This document shows, piece by piece, positions 14,239-22,794 of a DNA stretch of 35,726 nucleotides. The stretch is taken from assembly GCF_005768555.2 (NCBI RefSeq), contig NZ_VCHX02000330.1, positions 1 to 35,726 on the forward strand. The letters run 5' to 3'. A program made the translations under genes and the position numbers. Positions within the stretch are counted from its first letter, which is position 1. Every line of letters begins with the position of its first letter. This stretch comes from Streptomyces sporangiiformans (GTDB lineage: Bacteria; Actinomycetota; Actinomycetes; Streptomycetales; Streptomycetaceae). The notes below the pieces were generated by a model that made no database searches, was not told the DNA's origin, and saw nothing but the letters and a program-made list of their open reading frames with translations.

Positions 14239-14928
14239 ATGAGCGAGCGTGCAGTCCTGGAGGTGATCGCCCTCGACGCCGAGGACGCGGTCGCCGCCCA
14301 GACCGGAGGCGCGGATCGCCTCGAGCTGGTCACCGACATGGCGGCCGACGGGCTCACCCCGTCGGCCGGGACCTTCGCGGAGATCCGTGCCTCCGTCGAC
14401 ATCTCGCTGCGCGTGATGCTGCGGCTCGAAAACGGGTTCGCCGCCGGTGACGTCGGCGCCCTGGTGCGTGCGGCCCGGGAGCTGCGGGGCGCGGGCGCCG
14501 ACGCGTTCGTGCTCGGGTTCCTCGACGCGGACGGCGGCGTGGACGTGGCCGCGGTGGAGCGGATCGTCGCCGAACTGGACGGCTGCCGCTGGACGTTCCA
14601 CCGCGCGATCGACCGCGCCGCCGACCGTGACGCCCTGCGCAAACAGCTCGCGGACCTGCCGGGCCTGGACACCTACCTCACAGCGGGCTCGGCCGCGGGC
14701 GTGGACGACGGCTTGCCGACACTGCTCACCGAGGCGGCGCGCCGCGGCGAACCCGGCTACGAGCCGCGGCTCCTGGTCGGCGGCGGCCTCCGCCTCGACC
14801 ACGTCCCGCGGCTGCGCGCCGCCGGCATCGACGGCTTCCACATCGGCGGCGCGGCCCGCCCCGGCGGCTGGACACGACCGGTCTCCGCGGCCGCTGTCCG
14901 CGAGTGGCGGGCGGCGCTGGACGCGTAG
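14239..14928 (+). CDS. cutC: CutC family protein
   Basis: A 229-residue TIM-barrel protein of the CutC family. It shows LEVIALDAEDAVAAQTGGAD, RLELVTDMAADGLTPSAGT, LRVMLRLENGF (normally MIRPR in the family), ADAFVLGFLDADGGVD, and WTFHRAIDRAAD, then LVGGGLRLDHVPRLRAAGI. CutC was named for copper homeostasis, but the copper role in E. coli has been questioned and the enzyme activity is unknown. The usual Arg-Pro-Arg of the second motif is altered to LRLEN, which may matter for ligand binding. ATG 14239 has AGAGG 5 nt upstream. A dre-like site precedes the gene, hinting at control by amino-sugar status. Three tandem CGCATACC repeats follow. Confidence 0.9.
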   Translation: MSERAVLEVIALDAEDAVAAQTGGADRLELVTDMAADGLTPSAGTFAEIRASVDISLRVMLRLENGFAAGDVGALVRAARELRGAGADAFVLGFLDADGGVDVAAVERIVAELDGCRWTFHRAIDRAADRDALRKQLADLPGLDTYLTAGSAAGVDDGLPTLLTEAARRGEPGYEPRLLVGGGLRLDHVPRLRAAGIDGFHIGGAARPGGWTRPVSAAAVREWRAALDA

Positions 14929-14932
14929 CCGC

Positions 14933-14956
14933 CGCATACCCGCATACCCGCATACC
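14933..14956. repeat. Three perfect tandem copies of CGCATACC
   Basis: 8-bp units at 14933-14940, 14941-14948 and 14949-14956, beginning 5 bp after the cutC stop. Likely a slippage-prone simple repeat; no gene function is evident. Confidence 0.75.
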
Positions 14957-15048
14957 AAAGTCACAGGCGCCGTAGACCATCGGCTGATGACGGGTGCCCC
15001 GCCGCTCACCACACTGAGGGCTGCGCGGCAGAAACGGGTGGAGGGCGT

Positions 15049-15759
15049 ATGAGGGTGGACATGCGGAAAGAGCCGGATGCACGGGCGGGCCGGCCCACCG
15101 TGCTCGCCGAATCGGCCTGGTTCATAGTGGCCGTCTGTGTCGGGTGCGGAGCCGTACTCGGCGAGCTGGTCAGGCTGCTCGCCGGCTGGCTCGTGACCCT
15201 GCGCTGGGCGCCGTTCAAAGGACCGGCCAAGCTGCTGGAATCGATCCCCGAGCCGGGACTGACCATCGGTGCGGTGTCCGCCGGCGCGCTGCTGGGCCTG
15301 CTGGTGGCCTTCGGCGCGCTGCACGACTCGCTTTCCGTCAGCGTCTCCGACAGCCATGTGGTGCTCACCGTCCGGGACACATCCCGGGAATTCGCGCGGA
15401 ACGAGATCCGGCTGGCATTCCCGGACGGCAAACAACTCGTGCTGCTCGGCCGTGACAGCGAGGAACTCGCCCGGGAGGACTGCGATCTGAACGGAGCGCG
15501 CCTCGCCGCGGCCTTCACCGAGCACGGCTACACCTGGGCGGACGCGGACCCGCACCGGGACGAGTTCCGGCGCTGGGTCCCGGGCACCCCGGGCCTGCCC
15601 GAGGGGGCGAACGCCCTGTTCAAGGCCCGCGACAAGGCGCTCAACAAGCAGGACGACGCCGAAGACGCCCGGGAACTGCGGGGCGAACTGGCGAAACTCG
15701 GCGTCGTCGTGCGCGACGAGAAGAAGAGGCAGTACTGGCGGATGCCCCGCCGGTCCTGA
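15049..15759 (+). CDS. YqeB-like membrane protein
   Basis: A 236-residue protein with two predicted N-terminal membrane helices (about residues 22-50 and 70-92) joined by a short loop, then a soluble, probably cytoplasmic domain: SVSVSDSHVVLTVRDTSREFARNEIRLAFPDGKQL.. and LVLLGRDSEELAREDCDLN, ending in charged helices rich in Lys/Arg/Asp. The order resembles the Bacillus YqeB family; function unknown. ATG 15049 has GGAGGG 3 nt upstream; ATG 15061 is an alternative. It ends 50 bp from the convergent HelD gene. Confidence 0.75.
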   Translation: MRVDMRKEPDARAGRPTVLAESAWFIVAVCVGCGAVLGELVRLLAGWLVTLRWAPFKGPAKLLESIPEPGLTIGAVSAGALLGLLVAFGALHDSLSVSVSDSHVVLTVRDTSREFARNEIRLAFPDGKQLVLLGRDSEELAREDCDLNGARLAAAFTEHGYTWADADPHRDEFRRWVPGTPGLPEGANALFKARDKALNKQDDAEDARELRGELAKLGVVVRDEKKRQYWRMPRRS

Positions 15760-15809
15760 CGGATCCAGGTGAGTCGGCATTGACGGGTCCCGGTGATCCG
15801 GTCGGCGGA

Positions 15810-17840
15810 TCAGGCCAGTTGCGGCGGCAACGGCGCGGCGTGCGTCACGATCAGGCCCGAGACGGCTCGGGTCAGGGCCACGTACAGGCGGCGCAGGCCG
15901 GTTCGTTCGTCGGGCTCGCCGTCGACGACCGCCCGCGGCTCGTCCAGGACCACGTAGTCGTACTCGAGGCCCTTGGCCAGCGAGGCCGGTACGAGGGTCA
16001 GGCGGGACTCGGCCGTCGTCTCCTCGCCCGGGCCCAGGTAGCTGATGCCCGCCGCCGCGAGCGCCTCGGCGAGGACGGGGACGCGCGCGTCGGCCGCGAT
16101 CAGGCCGGTCGAGCCCTCGTGGGCCAGCAACTCGCGGCAGGCATCGACCACTTCGGCGTCGGCATCGATCGTGCGCACCTCGAAGAAACCCGGGTTCTCC
16201 CGGACCGACGCCACCGGGGTGAGCCCCGGCGCGATGTGCGGGAGGAGCAGGGACGCGTACGTGATGACGTCCGTCGGGACGCGGAAGCCGGCCGTCAGCT
16301 CCGCCACGACCGCCTCCCGCTTGCCGAGATGGGCGAGCGCCTCGTCCCAACTCCGCGTCGCCCAGGGCGTCGTACCCTGCGCCAGATCCCCGAGCACGGT
16401 CGCCGAACCGGTCGTGCAGCGCCGCCCCACCGCCCGGTACTGCATCGGCGACAGATCCTGCGCCTCGTCGAGCACCACATGCCCGAGCGAGTGCGTGCGC
16501 TGCACCAGATCGGTGGCCTCGTCGATCAGCACGGCGTCCGCGGCGGACCACTTGGCGGATTTCGGCGACCGCCCGGGCCTGGCCCACAGGATCGTCTTCT
16601 GCTCGTCCTCGGTGAGGACACCCTCCGCGTGTACGGCGAGGAAGTCGGCGTCGGAGAGCAGACGCAGCACGAGCCGGGCGGGGTCGACCGGCGGCCAGAT
16701 CGCCTTCACCGCAGCCTTCACGGCGGGGTTGCGGGCGACGGCGTCCTGTACGCGGTCGTCCGGTGCCTCGCCGGACCGCTCCATCTGGACGAGCACGGCG
16801 TGCGCGATGCGCTGCGGCAGGGCCTCGCGTGCGGCTCCGTAGCGGATGTCGCGGTCCAGCAACTCCTGGACGATCTCCTCCAGTTCGTACGCCGGAACCC
16901 GCCAGCGCCGCGAGCCGCGTACGACCACGACCGGCTCGGTCGGCAGGGTGACGTGCGAGCGCACGGCCCTCCCGAGGACCACCGCCATACGGGCGTCGCC
17001 CTTGACGACCGCGGCCGCCGCGTCGTCCGTGCCCCGCACCTCCACATGGGCGACCAGGTCGTCGACCGTCGCCTGCTTGACCTCCAACTCACCCAGGGCG
17101 GGCAGCACTTGCTCGATGTAGTGGAGGAAGGAGCGGTTCGGCCCGATGACCAGGGTGCCGGTGCGGGCGAGCCGCTCGCGGTGGGCGTACAGGAGATACG
17201 CGACCCGGTGGAGCCCGACCGCCGTCTTTCCGGTGCCCGGACCGCCCTGCACGCACAACGTGCCGCCCAGGCCGCTGCGTACGATCTCGTCCTGCTCGGG
17301 CTGGATCGTCGCCACGATGTCGCGCATCGGGCCGACGCGCGGGCGCTCGATCTCCTGCTGGAGCAGCTTGCTGCTGACGGCCGCCTCGGACGGGTCGGAG
17401 AGGTGTTCGTCCTCGTACGCGGTGAGGTCGCCGCCCGTGTACCCGAAACGGCGGCGCAGCGCGATGTCCATCGGGTCCTTCTTGGAGGCCCGGTAGAACG
17501 GCTGCGACACCGGCGCCCGCCAGTCGATGACCAGGGGGTCGCCGTCGGCGTCGTGTACATGGCGGCGGCCGATGTGCAGTGTCTGATAGGCGGCGTCGTC
17601 GGCGCCCGGCGCGTGCAGGTAGTCGAGACGTCCGAAGAACAGGGGGGTGTGGGCCAGGTCGGCGAGGGCCTTGATGCGTTCGTCGATCTGGTGGGCGAGT
17701 GCCTCCGCGTTGACCCAGTTCGCGGTGACGTCTCGGATGTCGAGGGACTCGACGTCCTCGCGCATGGCGCGCAGCGCGGCGCGGGAGTGGGCGAGGTGGG
17801 CGCGCTCGCGGGAGAGGGGGGCGTCGGACGGGGTGGACAC
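15810..17840 (-). CDS. HelD/HelR-family RNA polymerase-associated ATPase (UvrD-like superfamily 1)
   Basis: A 676-residue SF1 helicase-like ATPase of the HelD family, which binds RNA polymerase and releases it from stalled or nucleic-acid-bound complexes; HelR members in actinobacteria have been linked to rifampicin tolerance. Seen: N-terminal coiled coil (10-60, ending TPLFFGRLDY), the HelD-type IDWRAPVSQPFY (105-116), Walker A GGPGTGKT (199-206), Walker B VVLDEAQDLSPMQ (455-467), GDLAQGT (484-490), AKGLEYDYVVLDE (622-634) and RLYVALTRAVSGL (651-663). GTG 17840 has GGAGG 8 nt upstream; a longer frame to 18179 is proline/arginine-rich and unlikely. I see no rifamycin-associated element upstream. 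It could be the house-keeping HelD rather than HelR. Confidence 0.88.
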   Translation of the reverse strand: MSTPSDAPLSRERAHLAHSRAALRAMREDVESLDIRDVTANWVNAEALAHQIDERIKALADLAHTPLFFGRLDYLHAPGADDAAYQTLHIGRRHVHDADGDPLVIDWRAPVSQPFYRASKKDPMDIALRRRFGYTGGDLTAYEDEHLSDPSEAAVSSKLLQQEIERPRVGPMRDIVATIQPEQDEIVRSGLGGTLCVQGGPGTGKTAVGLHRVAYLLYAHRERLARTGTLVIGPNRSFLHYIEQVLPALGELEVKQATVDDLVAHVEVRGTDDAAAAVVKGDARMAVVLGRAVRSHVTLPTEPVVVVRGSRRWRVPAYELEEIVQELLDRDIRYGAAREALPQRIAHAVLVQMERSGEAPDDRVQDAVARNPAVKAAVKAIWPPVDPARLVLRLLSDADFLAVHAEGVLTEDEQKTILWARPGRSPKSAKWSAADAVLIDEATDLVQRTHSLGHVVLDEAQDLSPMQYRAVGRRCTTGSATVLGDLAQGTTPWATRSWDEALAHLGKREAVVAELTAGFRVPTDVITYASLLLPHIAPGLTPVASVRENPGFFEVRTIDADAEVVDACRELLAHEGSTGLIAADARVPVLAEALAAAGISYLGPGEETTAESRLTLVPASLAKGLEYDYVVLDEPRAVVDGEPDERTGLRRLYVALTRAVSGLIVTHAAPLPPQLA

Positions 17841-18207
17841 GGCGGTTGCCTCCGGGGCCTGGGCCTGCTGAGTGGGTGTGCCTGGGGTGGGCCTCGTCGC
17901 CGTACGGCATGCGCTGGGGTACGGCGGGGCTGCGGGGCCGTCCGGTTTCCGTGCGGGCGGCGGCGCTCCACGGAGGGAGGCGGGCAAGAGCGGAGATTCT
18001 AGGCGAGGGGCGATCGGCGGATCCAACGGATTTTCGCGAGCGCGCCCCTCCCAAGCCCCCCCCCGAGCCCTCCCGAGCCCTCCCAAGGCCCTACTACCCC
18101 TAGTGGTTCCCCAGGGGGACAGGTACGCCCAGAGGCGTATGCCGGGGCCCCGGAGGTTCGGCCCACAGGCCGATGTCACGCCAATGGCCGAAAAGCATCA
18201 TGGAGAC
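17841..18207. other. 367-bp divergent intergenic region
   Basis: Between the HelD start and the small gene at 18208. It holds a candidate HelD promoter (17996-18026), a C-rich repeated stretch (CGAGCCCTCC twice near 18063-18085) and a perfect 12-bp palindrome CCGGGGCCCCGG at 18142-18153. No further gene is supported. Confidence 0.5.
17996..18026 (-). promoter_or_regulatory. Candidate promoter for the HelD gene
   Basis: Minus-strand TTGGAT (18026-18021) and TAGAAT (18001-17996) with a 19-nt spacer. The -10 is unusually good for this genome, the spacer slightly long. It would give a leader of about 150 nt before GTG 17840. Confidence 0.35.
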
Positions 18208-18408
18208 ATGAGCGCAGCAACCCTCAACCCGGCTTCCGGCCCCGCGCGGCACCGCCCGCCGTCCGGCGCGACCACATACGACCACCGCGACCACCGCCAT
18301 CTCCTCGGCGACGCGCTGCGCGCCGTCAAGGTCTTCGCGAGCACCGCGTTCGATGTGCTCGTGCTGGGTGAGTACGGCGAGGAAGCGGGCGTACGCCGCC
18401 GCCGGTGA
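18208..18408 (+). CDS. Small hypothetical protein
   Basis: A 66-residue protein (begins MSAATLNPASGPARHRP, ends EYGEEAGVRRRR). The N-terminal third is low complexity; a His/Asp-rich TTYDHRDHRHLLGDALRAVKVF segment follows, then a hydrophobic helix STAFDVLVLGEYG. It is too short for a domain call and I do not know its function. It lies head-on against the XPB helicase gene, only 27 bp from its end. The GGAG before ATG 18208 is close (3 nt). Codon positions show the usual GC3 bias, which supports translation, but it could be spurious. Confidence 0.55.
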   Translation: MSAATLNPASGPARHRPPSGATTYDHRDHRHLLGDALRAVKVFASTAFDVLVLGEYGEEAGVRRRR

Positions 18409-18435
18409 GCCGGTGAGCCGGTGAGCAGGCGAGTT

Positions 18436-20085
18436 TCAGGCTTCTTCTTCCGCCAGCAGCTCGTCCGCGTCGACGATCCGGTACGCGTACCCCTGTTCCG
18501 CCAGGAAGCGCTGGCGGTGTGCGGCGAAGTCCTGGTCGATGGTGTCCCGGGCGACGACCGAGTAGAAGTGCGCCTGGTGGCCGTCGGCCTTGGGGCGCAG
18601 CACACGGCCGAGGCGCTGGGCCTCCTCCTGGCGTGAGCCGAACGTTCCCGAGACCTGGATCGCGACCGTCGCCTCCGGCAGGTCGATCGAGAAGTTCGCG
18701 ACCTTCGAGACGACGAGCACGCTGATCTCGCCCTGCCGGAACGCTTCGAAGAGCTTCTCGCGCTGCGCGTTGGACGTCTCGCCCTTGATGACGGGCGCGT
18801 CCAGGTGCTCGCCCAGTTCGTCGAGCTGGTCGATGTACTGGCCGATGACGAGGGTCTGCTGCCCGGCGAAGCGGCGCACCAGCGCCTCCGTGACTTTCCG
18901 CTTGGTGTCGGTCGTCGCGCAGTAGCGGTACTTCTCCTCGGTCTCGGCCGTCGCGTACGCCAGCCGCTCGGCGTCGGTGAGGTTCACGCGGACCTCGACA
19001 CAGTCCGCGGGCGCGATGTAGCCCTGCGCCTCGATCTCCTTCCACGGCGCGTCGAACCGCTTGGGCCCGATGAGCGAGAACACGTCCGACTCGCGGCCGT
19101 CCTCCCGTACGAGCGTCGCGGTCAGCCCGAGGCGGCGGCGCGCCTGCAGATCCGCCGTGAACTTGAAGACGGGAGCCGGCAGCAGATGCACCTCGTCGTA
19201 GACGATCAGCCCCCAGTCGCGGGAGTCGAACAGCTCCAGATGCGGATAGACGCCCTTCCGCTTGGTCGTCAGCACCTGGTACGTGGCGATGGTGACCGGC
19301 CGGATCTCCTTCCTCGTACCGCTGTACTCGCCGATCTCGTCCGCGGTCAGCGACGTCCTCCGCACCAGCTCGTGCTTCCACTGGCGGGCGGAGACGGTGT
19401 TCGTGACGAGGATGAGCGTGGTCGCCTTCGCCTGAGCCATCGAACCGGCTCCGACCAGCGTCTTCCCGGCACCGCAGGGGAGGACGACGACTCCCGACCC
19501 GCCGTGCCAGAAGTTCTGCACCGCCTGCTTCTGGTACGGCCGCAGCGCCCAGCCGTCCTCGGCCAGCTCGATCGGATGCGCCTCCCCGTCGACGTACCCG
19601 GCGAGGTCCTCGGCCGGCCAGCCCAGCTTCAGCAGCGTCTGCTTGATCTGCCCGCGCTCCGAGGGATGCACGGCGACGGTGTCCTGATCGATCCGGGCGC
19701 CCACGAGCGGGATGATCCGCTTCGAGCGCAGGATCTCCTCGAGTACGGGCCGGTCGGTGGTCGTGAGCACCAGACCGTGCGCCGGGTCCTTGGACAGGGT
19801 GAGCCGCCCGTACCGGTCCATCGTCTCCGCGACGTCGACGAGCAGCGCGTGCGGCACCGGATACCGGCTGAACTCCACGAGCGCGTCCACGACCTGCTCG
19901 GCGTCGTGCCCGGCGGCCCGCGCGTTCCACAGCCCGAGCGGCGTCACCCGGTACGTGTGGATGTGCTCGGGCGCCCGCTCCAGCTCGGCGAACGGCGCGA
20001 TGGCACGACGGCAGTCGTCGGCCCGCTCGTGGTCGACCTCCAGGAGCAGGGTCTTGTCCGACTGGACGATGAGAGGTCCGTTCAA
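18436..20085 (-). CDS. XPB-type DNA repair helicase
   Basis: A 549-residue superfamily-2 DNA helicase, the bacterial counterpart of XPB/ERCC3 (Rad25). Seen: N-terminal domain (1-165) with PFAELERAPEHIHTYRVTPLGLWN, Q-like motif LRPYQKQAV (181-189), Walker A PCGAGKT (203-209), DEVH box (297-300), TAT (322-324), the RED motif (327-329, VREDGRE) specific to XPB, and motif VI QRLGRVLRP (490-498). It unwinds DNA 3'-5' in vitro in the bacterial proteins studied. The start is TTG 20085 with AAGGGA 7 nt upstream; no ATG or GTG in frame gives a complete N-terminus. It is followed by the small convergent gene and preceded by a helicase-associated protein on the same strand, probably co-transcribed. Confidence 0.94.
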   Translation of the reverse strand: MNGPLIVQSDKTLLLEVDHERADDCRRAIAPFAELERAPEHIHTYRVTPLGLWNARAAGHDAEQVVDALVEFSRYPVPHALLVDVAETMDRYGRLTLSKDPAHGLVLTTTDRPVLEEILRSKRIIPLVGARIDQDTVAVHPSERGQIKQTLLKLGWPAEDLAGYVDGEAHPIELAEDGWALRPYQKQAVQNFWHGGSGVVVLPCGAGKTLVGAGSMAQAKATTLILVTNTVSARQWKHELVRRTSLTADEIGEYSGTRKEIRPVTIATYQVLTTKRKGVYPHLELFDSRDWGLIVYDEVHLLPAPVFKFTADLQARRRLGLTATLVREDGRESDVFSLIGPKRFDAPWKEIEAQGYIAPADCVEVRVNLTDAERLAYATAETEEKYRYCATTDTKRKVTEALVRRFAGQQTLVIGQYIDQLDELGEHLDAPVIKGETSNAQREKLFEAFRQGEISVLVVSKVANFSIDLPEATVAIQVSGTFGSRQEEAQRLGRVLRPKADGHQAHFYSVVARDTIDQDFAAHRQRFLAEQGYAYRIVDADELLAEEEA

Positions 20086-20193
20086 CGTGCGTCCCTTTCT
20101 GCACGGCGGGCACCGAGGCGTGGGCGCTCGACCAAACGTCCAGTGTGCCTGATCCTGTCCGCGTGTGGTGTGCCTCGGGCCTTCGTCACGCGG

Positions 20194-22794
20194 TCACGCG
20201 GGGTCGTCCGCGAGTTCCGCGACGCCCGTGATGCGGTGCAGCGGGTACGTGCGGACCTCGTCCGCCGTGTGGTCGTACGCCGTCACATAGCCGCCCTCGA
20301 CGCGGACCGGGGCGATGACGCGCTGGCTGGCGGCGCCTTCGGCGTTGACGTAGCCGATCCACAGGGGTTCGCCGGTGAGGACGGCGGCCTGCATGGTGGC
20401 GAGGGTCTCGGCGGAGGTGGTGCGGGGGAGGGTGCCGCCGCGGGCCGGGGCCGGAGTGGGGGCGGGGGCCGGGGCGGGTTTGCGGGGCGTCGTGGACGCC
20501 AGGTCACCGGCGCGGACGGCGCGGATCGCCGCGCGCAGCAGGGTGGCGTCGGGGACCGGCGGGCCGTCCGGGACGGGCTCGGGTGCCGTGCGCGGCGGGG
20601 TGCGGTGCGCGTGGGCGCGGGCGATCAGTACGTCGCCCGCCGCGGACTCCGCGGCGGGCGCGAAGCCCATCGCGCGCAGGCCGTCGAGGAGTGTCGCGGG
20701 GTCGGCCTGGGCGGCCAGGACGGTGGGTGCGAGGCGGCGCAGTCGGAGCCCCTGGGACCGCTTGTCGGCGAGGATCTCGTTCAGCAGGGCGTCGTCGTCG
20801 CAGCGGACGTACGCCGACGCGGCGCCGATCCGCAGGTGGCCGTGTCTGCGGGCCACGTCGTCGATCAGGTACGTGAGGGGCTGCGGCACCGGCGTACGGG
20901 AGTGCTGGGCGAGGAACGCGTGCAGGTCCGACGCCGAGCGGCCCGCGTCCAGCGCCCGCCGCACCGATCCCGGCGTGAACCGGTACACCGTCGCCCCGCC
21001 CTTCGACTCCACGTCCGCGAGCACCCCGAGCGTGTCCGCCAGCGGACGCTCCAGCGGGCCCGGCGCGACGGCGGTGAGGTCCGCCTGGAGCAGGACGTGG
21101 TCGAGGGGTTCGGGGAGGAGCGGCGCGAGGAGCCGGCCGGCTCGGGAGGCGGCCGCGGCCAGTTCGGCCCCCGGGGTGGTCGCTGTCGGCGGCGCCCCCA
21201 GCAGCGCCCGGCCGTGCGTCGACAGCGCTCCCCGACCCGTGATCCCCAGCATCTCCGCCTCGGACAGGGTCCAGCGGGCGAGTCGGGTGCGCAGATCGTC
21301 CGCCGGGGGCTGAGGCGACGCGGGCTGAGGCGACGCGGGCTGAGGCGACGCGGGCTGAGGTGTCGAGGTCTGCGGTGTCGAGGTCTGAGGCGTCGAGGTC
21401 TGAGGCGTGGTGCCGCGCGGGGGGCGCTCCCAGTGGAGGCGGGCGGTCAGGGAGTCGGCGGAGGGCGCGGCGCCTTCGGGGAGTGTGGCGAGGAGGGTCA
21501 GGACGCGGTGGCGGACCTCGGGCGCGGCGGAGCGGTCGAGGCCTGGGCCCAGCGCCGACAACGTACGGTCCTTCGTGTCCCGCCCGCCGACCAGGCCCGC
21601 CGTCCGGGTGGCCGTCAGCCACGCCGTGGCCAGCCGGGTCCAGCGCTCGGCGGCGGGCAGCTCCAGCCACTCGTCGTGGGCGGGCGTCGCGGCGTACCGC
21701 TCGTCGGCCTCGCCGTCCGAGGCCAACAGGCCTGCCGCGTAGGCGAGTTCGACCCAGAAGGCGGCGATCGGCTCGGTCACGTCCAGGGCCGCCGCGGTGC
21801 GCTTCAGGTCCCGTACGCTCAGGCCGCCCGCGCGCAGGACCGCCGGGCCGCCCTCGTCCCAGTCCTTGAGCAGTTCCTCGACGGTCGCGAGCGCGGTGTA
21901 CGCCTGGCCTGCCGCCGTCGCGTCCACAACCTGTGGACGGTGTGTGCCCACGGGCACGACGGCCGGCGGTGACGGCTCCACCGAGCGGTGTGCGCGGCCG
22001 GCCCTGAGATGCAGGGCGACCTCGCGGGGGAGGACGACCGTGCCGGGCGCCGTCGGCAGCAGCAGGCCCCGGTCAAGAAGCCAGCGCAGGCGGGGGGCCG
22101 GGTCGGCCGTCACCTGGCCGTACGGCGGGCCCCAGACCAGCCGCGACAGGACGTCCAGGGAGTCGGCCGGGGCGGTGTCGAGGAGGTCCCGCATGCGGGC
22201 GCGGTCGGTGAACAGCGCGGTCAGCGACGCCACCGCCGACACCGCGTCGTGCGTCGTGGGCAGCCCGGCCGTCGCGAGGATCTCCTGGATGCGGCCGGGG
22301 GACATGCCCGCCGTGGCCTCCGTGACCGTGGGGCCGAGGCCCGTCGGGGACGGGTGCTGCGGCGACGGCGCGAGCAGCTCGCGGGCCGTGCGGACCAGGC
22401 GCAGCCGGTCGTCCGCGCCCCACACCAGGGCCTGGCCGCGCAGCGTCGCGAGGGCGTGCGGGAGGGCGTCCGTGACGTCCGGGTCGCCCTCGTCACCGGC
22501 CAGCAGGGCCAGGAGCGTGTCGTACGCCGCCGGGTCCGGGGCCACGGCCAGGGCCTCCGCCGTCTGCAGCGCGAAGCGGTCCAGGCGCTCCAGGGCGCGG
22601 ATCACGGAGGCGCGGGTGCCGGCGCGGGTGGCCAGCTGCGTGAGGTCGGACGGTACGGGGGTGATCAGGTCGGGGCGGGCCTGGAGGAGGGCGGCCAGGG
22701 AGGCGTCGTCGCGGGCCCGCAGCTCCTCCGCGAGCGAGCGCGGCTGCGCGCCCGCGGGTGCGGGGTCCTGAGGTGACCGATCCTGGACGCTCAT
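20194..22794 (-). CDS. Helicase-associated protein with XPB/Ssl2-like and WYL-like regions
   Basis: An 866-residue protein found in actinobacteria next to XPB helicases (helicase conserved C-terminal domain, Helicase_C_3 type). It contains winged-helix-like segments (SLAEELRARDDASLAALLQARPD near the N-terminus; TQLATRAGTRASVIRALERLDRF), a proline-rich linker of repeated TPQTS and SPQPA units (about 461-497), the XPB-like VYRFTPGSVRRALDAGRSASDLHAF, and a C-terminal WYL-like strand set (about 806-860: EPLWIGYVNAEGAASQRVIA ... YPLHRITGV). WYL domains bind nucleotides or DNA ends, so a partner role in DNA repair is plausible. No helicase motifs are present. ATG 22794 begins MSVQDRSPQD. It ends 108 bp before the XPB start. 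Confidence 0.85.
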   Translation of the reverse strand: MSVQDRSPQDPAPAGAQPRSLAEELRARDDASLAALLQARPDLITPVPSDLTQLATRAGTRASVIRALERLDRFALQTAEALAVAPDPAAYDTLLALLAGDEGDPDVTDALPHALATLRGQALVWGADDRLRLVRTARELLAPSPQHPSPTGLGPTVTEATAGMSPGRIQEILATAGLPTTHDAVSAVASLTALFTDRARMRDLLDTAPADSLDVLSRLVWGPPYGQVTADPAPRLRWLLDRGLLLPTAPGTVVLPREVALHLRAGRAHRSVEPSPPAVVPVGTHRPQVVDATAAGQAYTALATVEELLKDWDEGGPAVLRAGGLSVRDLKRTAAALDVTEPIAAFWVELAYAAGLLASDGEADERYAATPAHDEWLELPAAERWTRLATAWLTATRTAGLVGGRDTKDRTLSALGPGLDRSAAPEVRHRVLTLLATLPEGAAPSADSLTARLHWERPPRGTTPQTSTPQTSTPQTSTPQPASPQPASPQPASPQPPADDLRTRLARWTLSEAEMLGITGRGALSTHGRALLGAPPTATTPGAELAAAASRAGRLLAPLLPEPLDHVLLQADLTAVAPGPLERPLADTLGVLADVESKGGATVYRFTPGSVRRALDAGRSASDLHAFLAQHSRTPVPQPLTYLIDDVARRHGHLRIGAASAYVRCDDDALLNEILADKRSQGLRLRRLAPTVLAAQADPATLLDGLRAMGFAPAAESAAGDVLIARAHAHRTPPRTAPEPVPDGPPVPDATLLRAAIRAVRAGDLASTTPRKPAPAPAPTPAPARGGTLPRTTSAETLATMQAAVLTGEPLWIGYVNAEGAASQRVIAPVRVEGGYVTAYDHTADEVRTYPLHRITGVAELADDPA
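21310..21399. repeat. Six-unit 15-bp minisatellite inside the helicase-associated gene
   Basis: Three identical units (CTGAGGCGACGCGGG at 21310, 21325, 21340) run in register into three of a second type (CTGAGGTGTCGAGGT and variants at 21355, 21370, 21385). The array keeps the reading frame and encodes TPQTS and SPQPA pentapeptides. Copy-number change would lengthen or shorten the linker by five residues without a frameshift. Confidence 0.9.

Noticed and set aside
12772..16587. 1271-residue reverse-strand open frame
   Set aside because: Only its last ~220 residues match the HD phosphohydrolase; the rest lies antisense to the 13477, cutC and YqeB-like genes and is an open-frame artefact of high G+C.
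15810..17840. Whether the HelD protein is the rifamycin-induced HelR
   Set aside because: No rifamycin-associated element was seen upstream, so only the family call is made.
15780..18002. 740-residue plus-strand open frame antisense to HelD
   Set aside because: No recognised motif and it mirrors the HelD gene exactly; the reverse strand carries complete helicase motifs.
18805..21972. 1055-residue plus-strand open frame across XPB and the helicase-associated gene
   Set aside because: It is antisense to two well-supported genes; its composition is low complexity with no domain.
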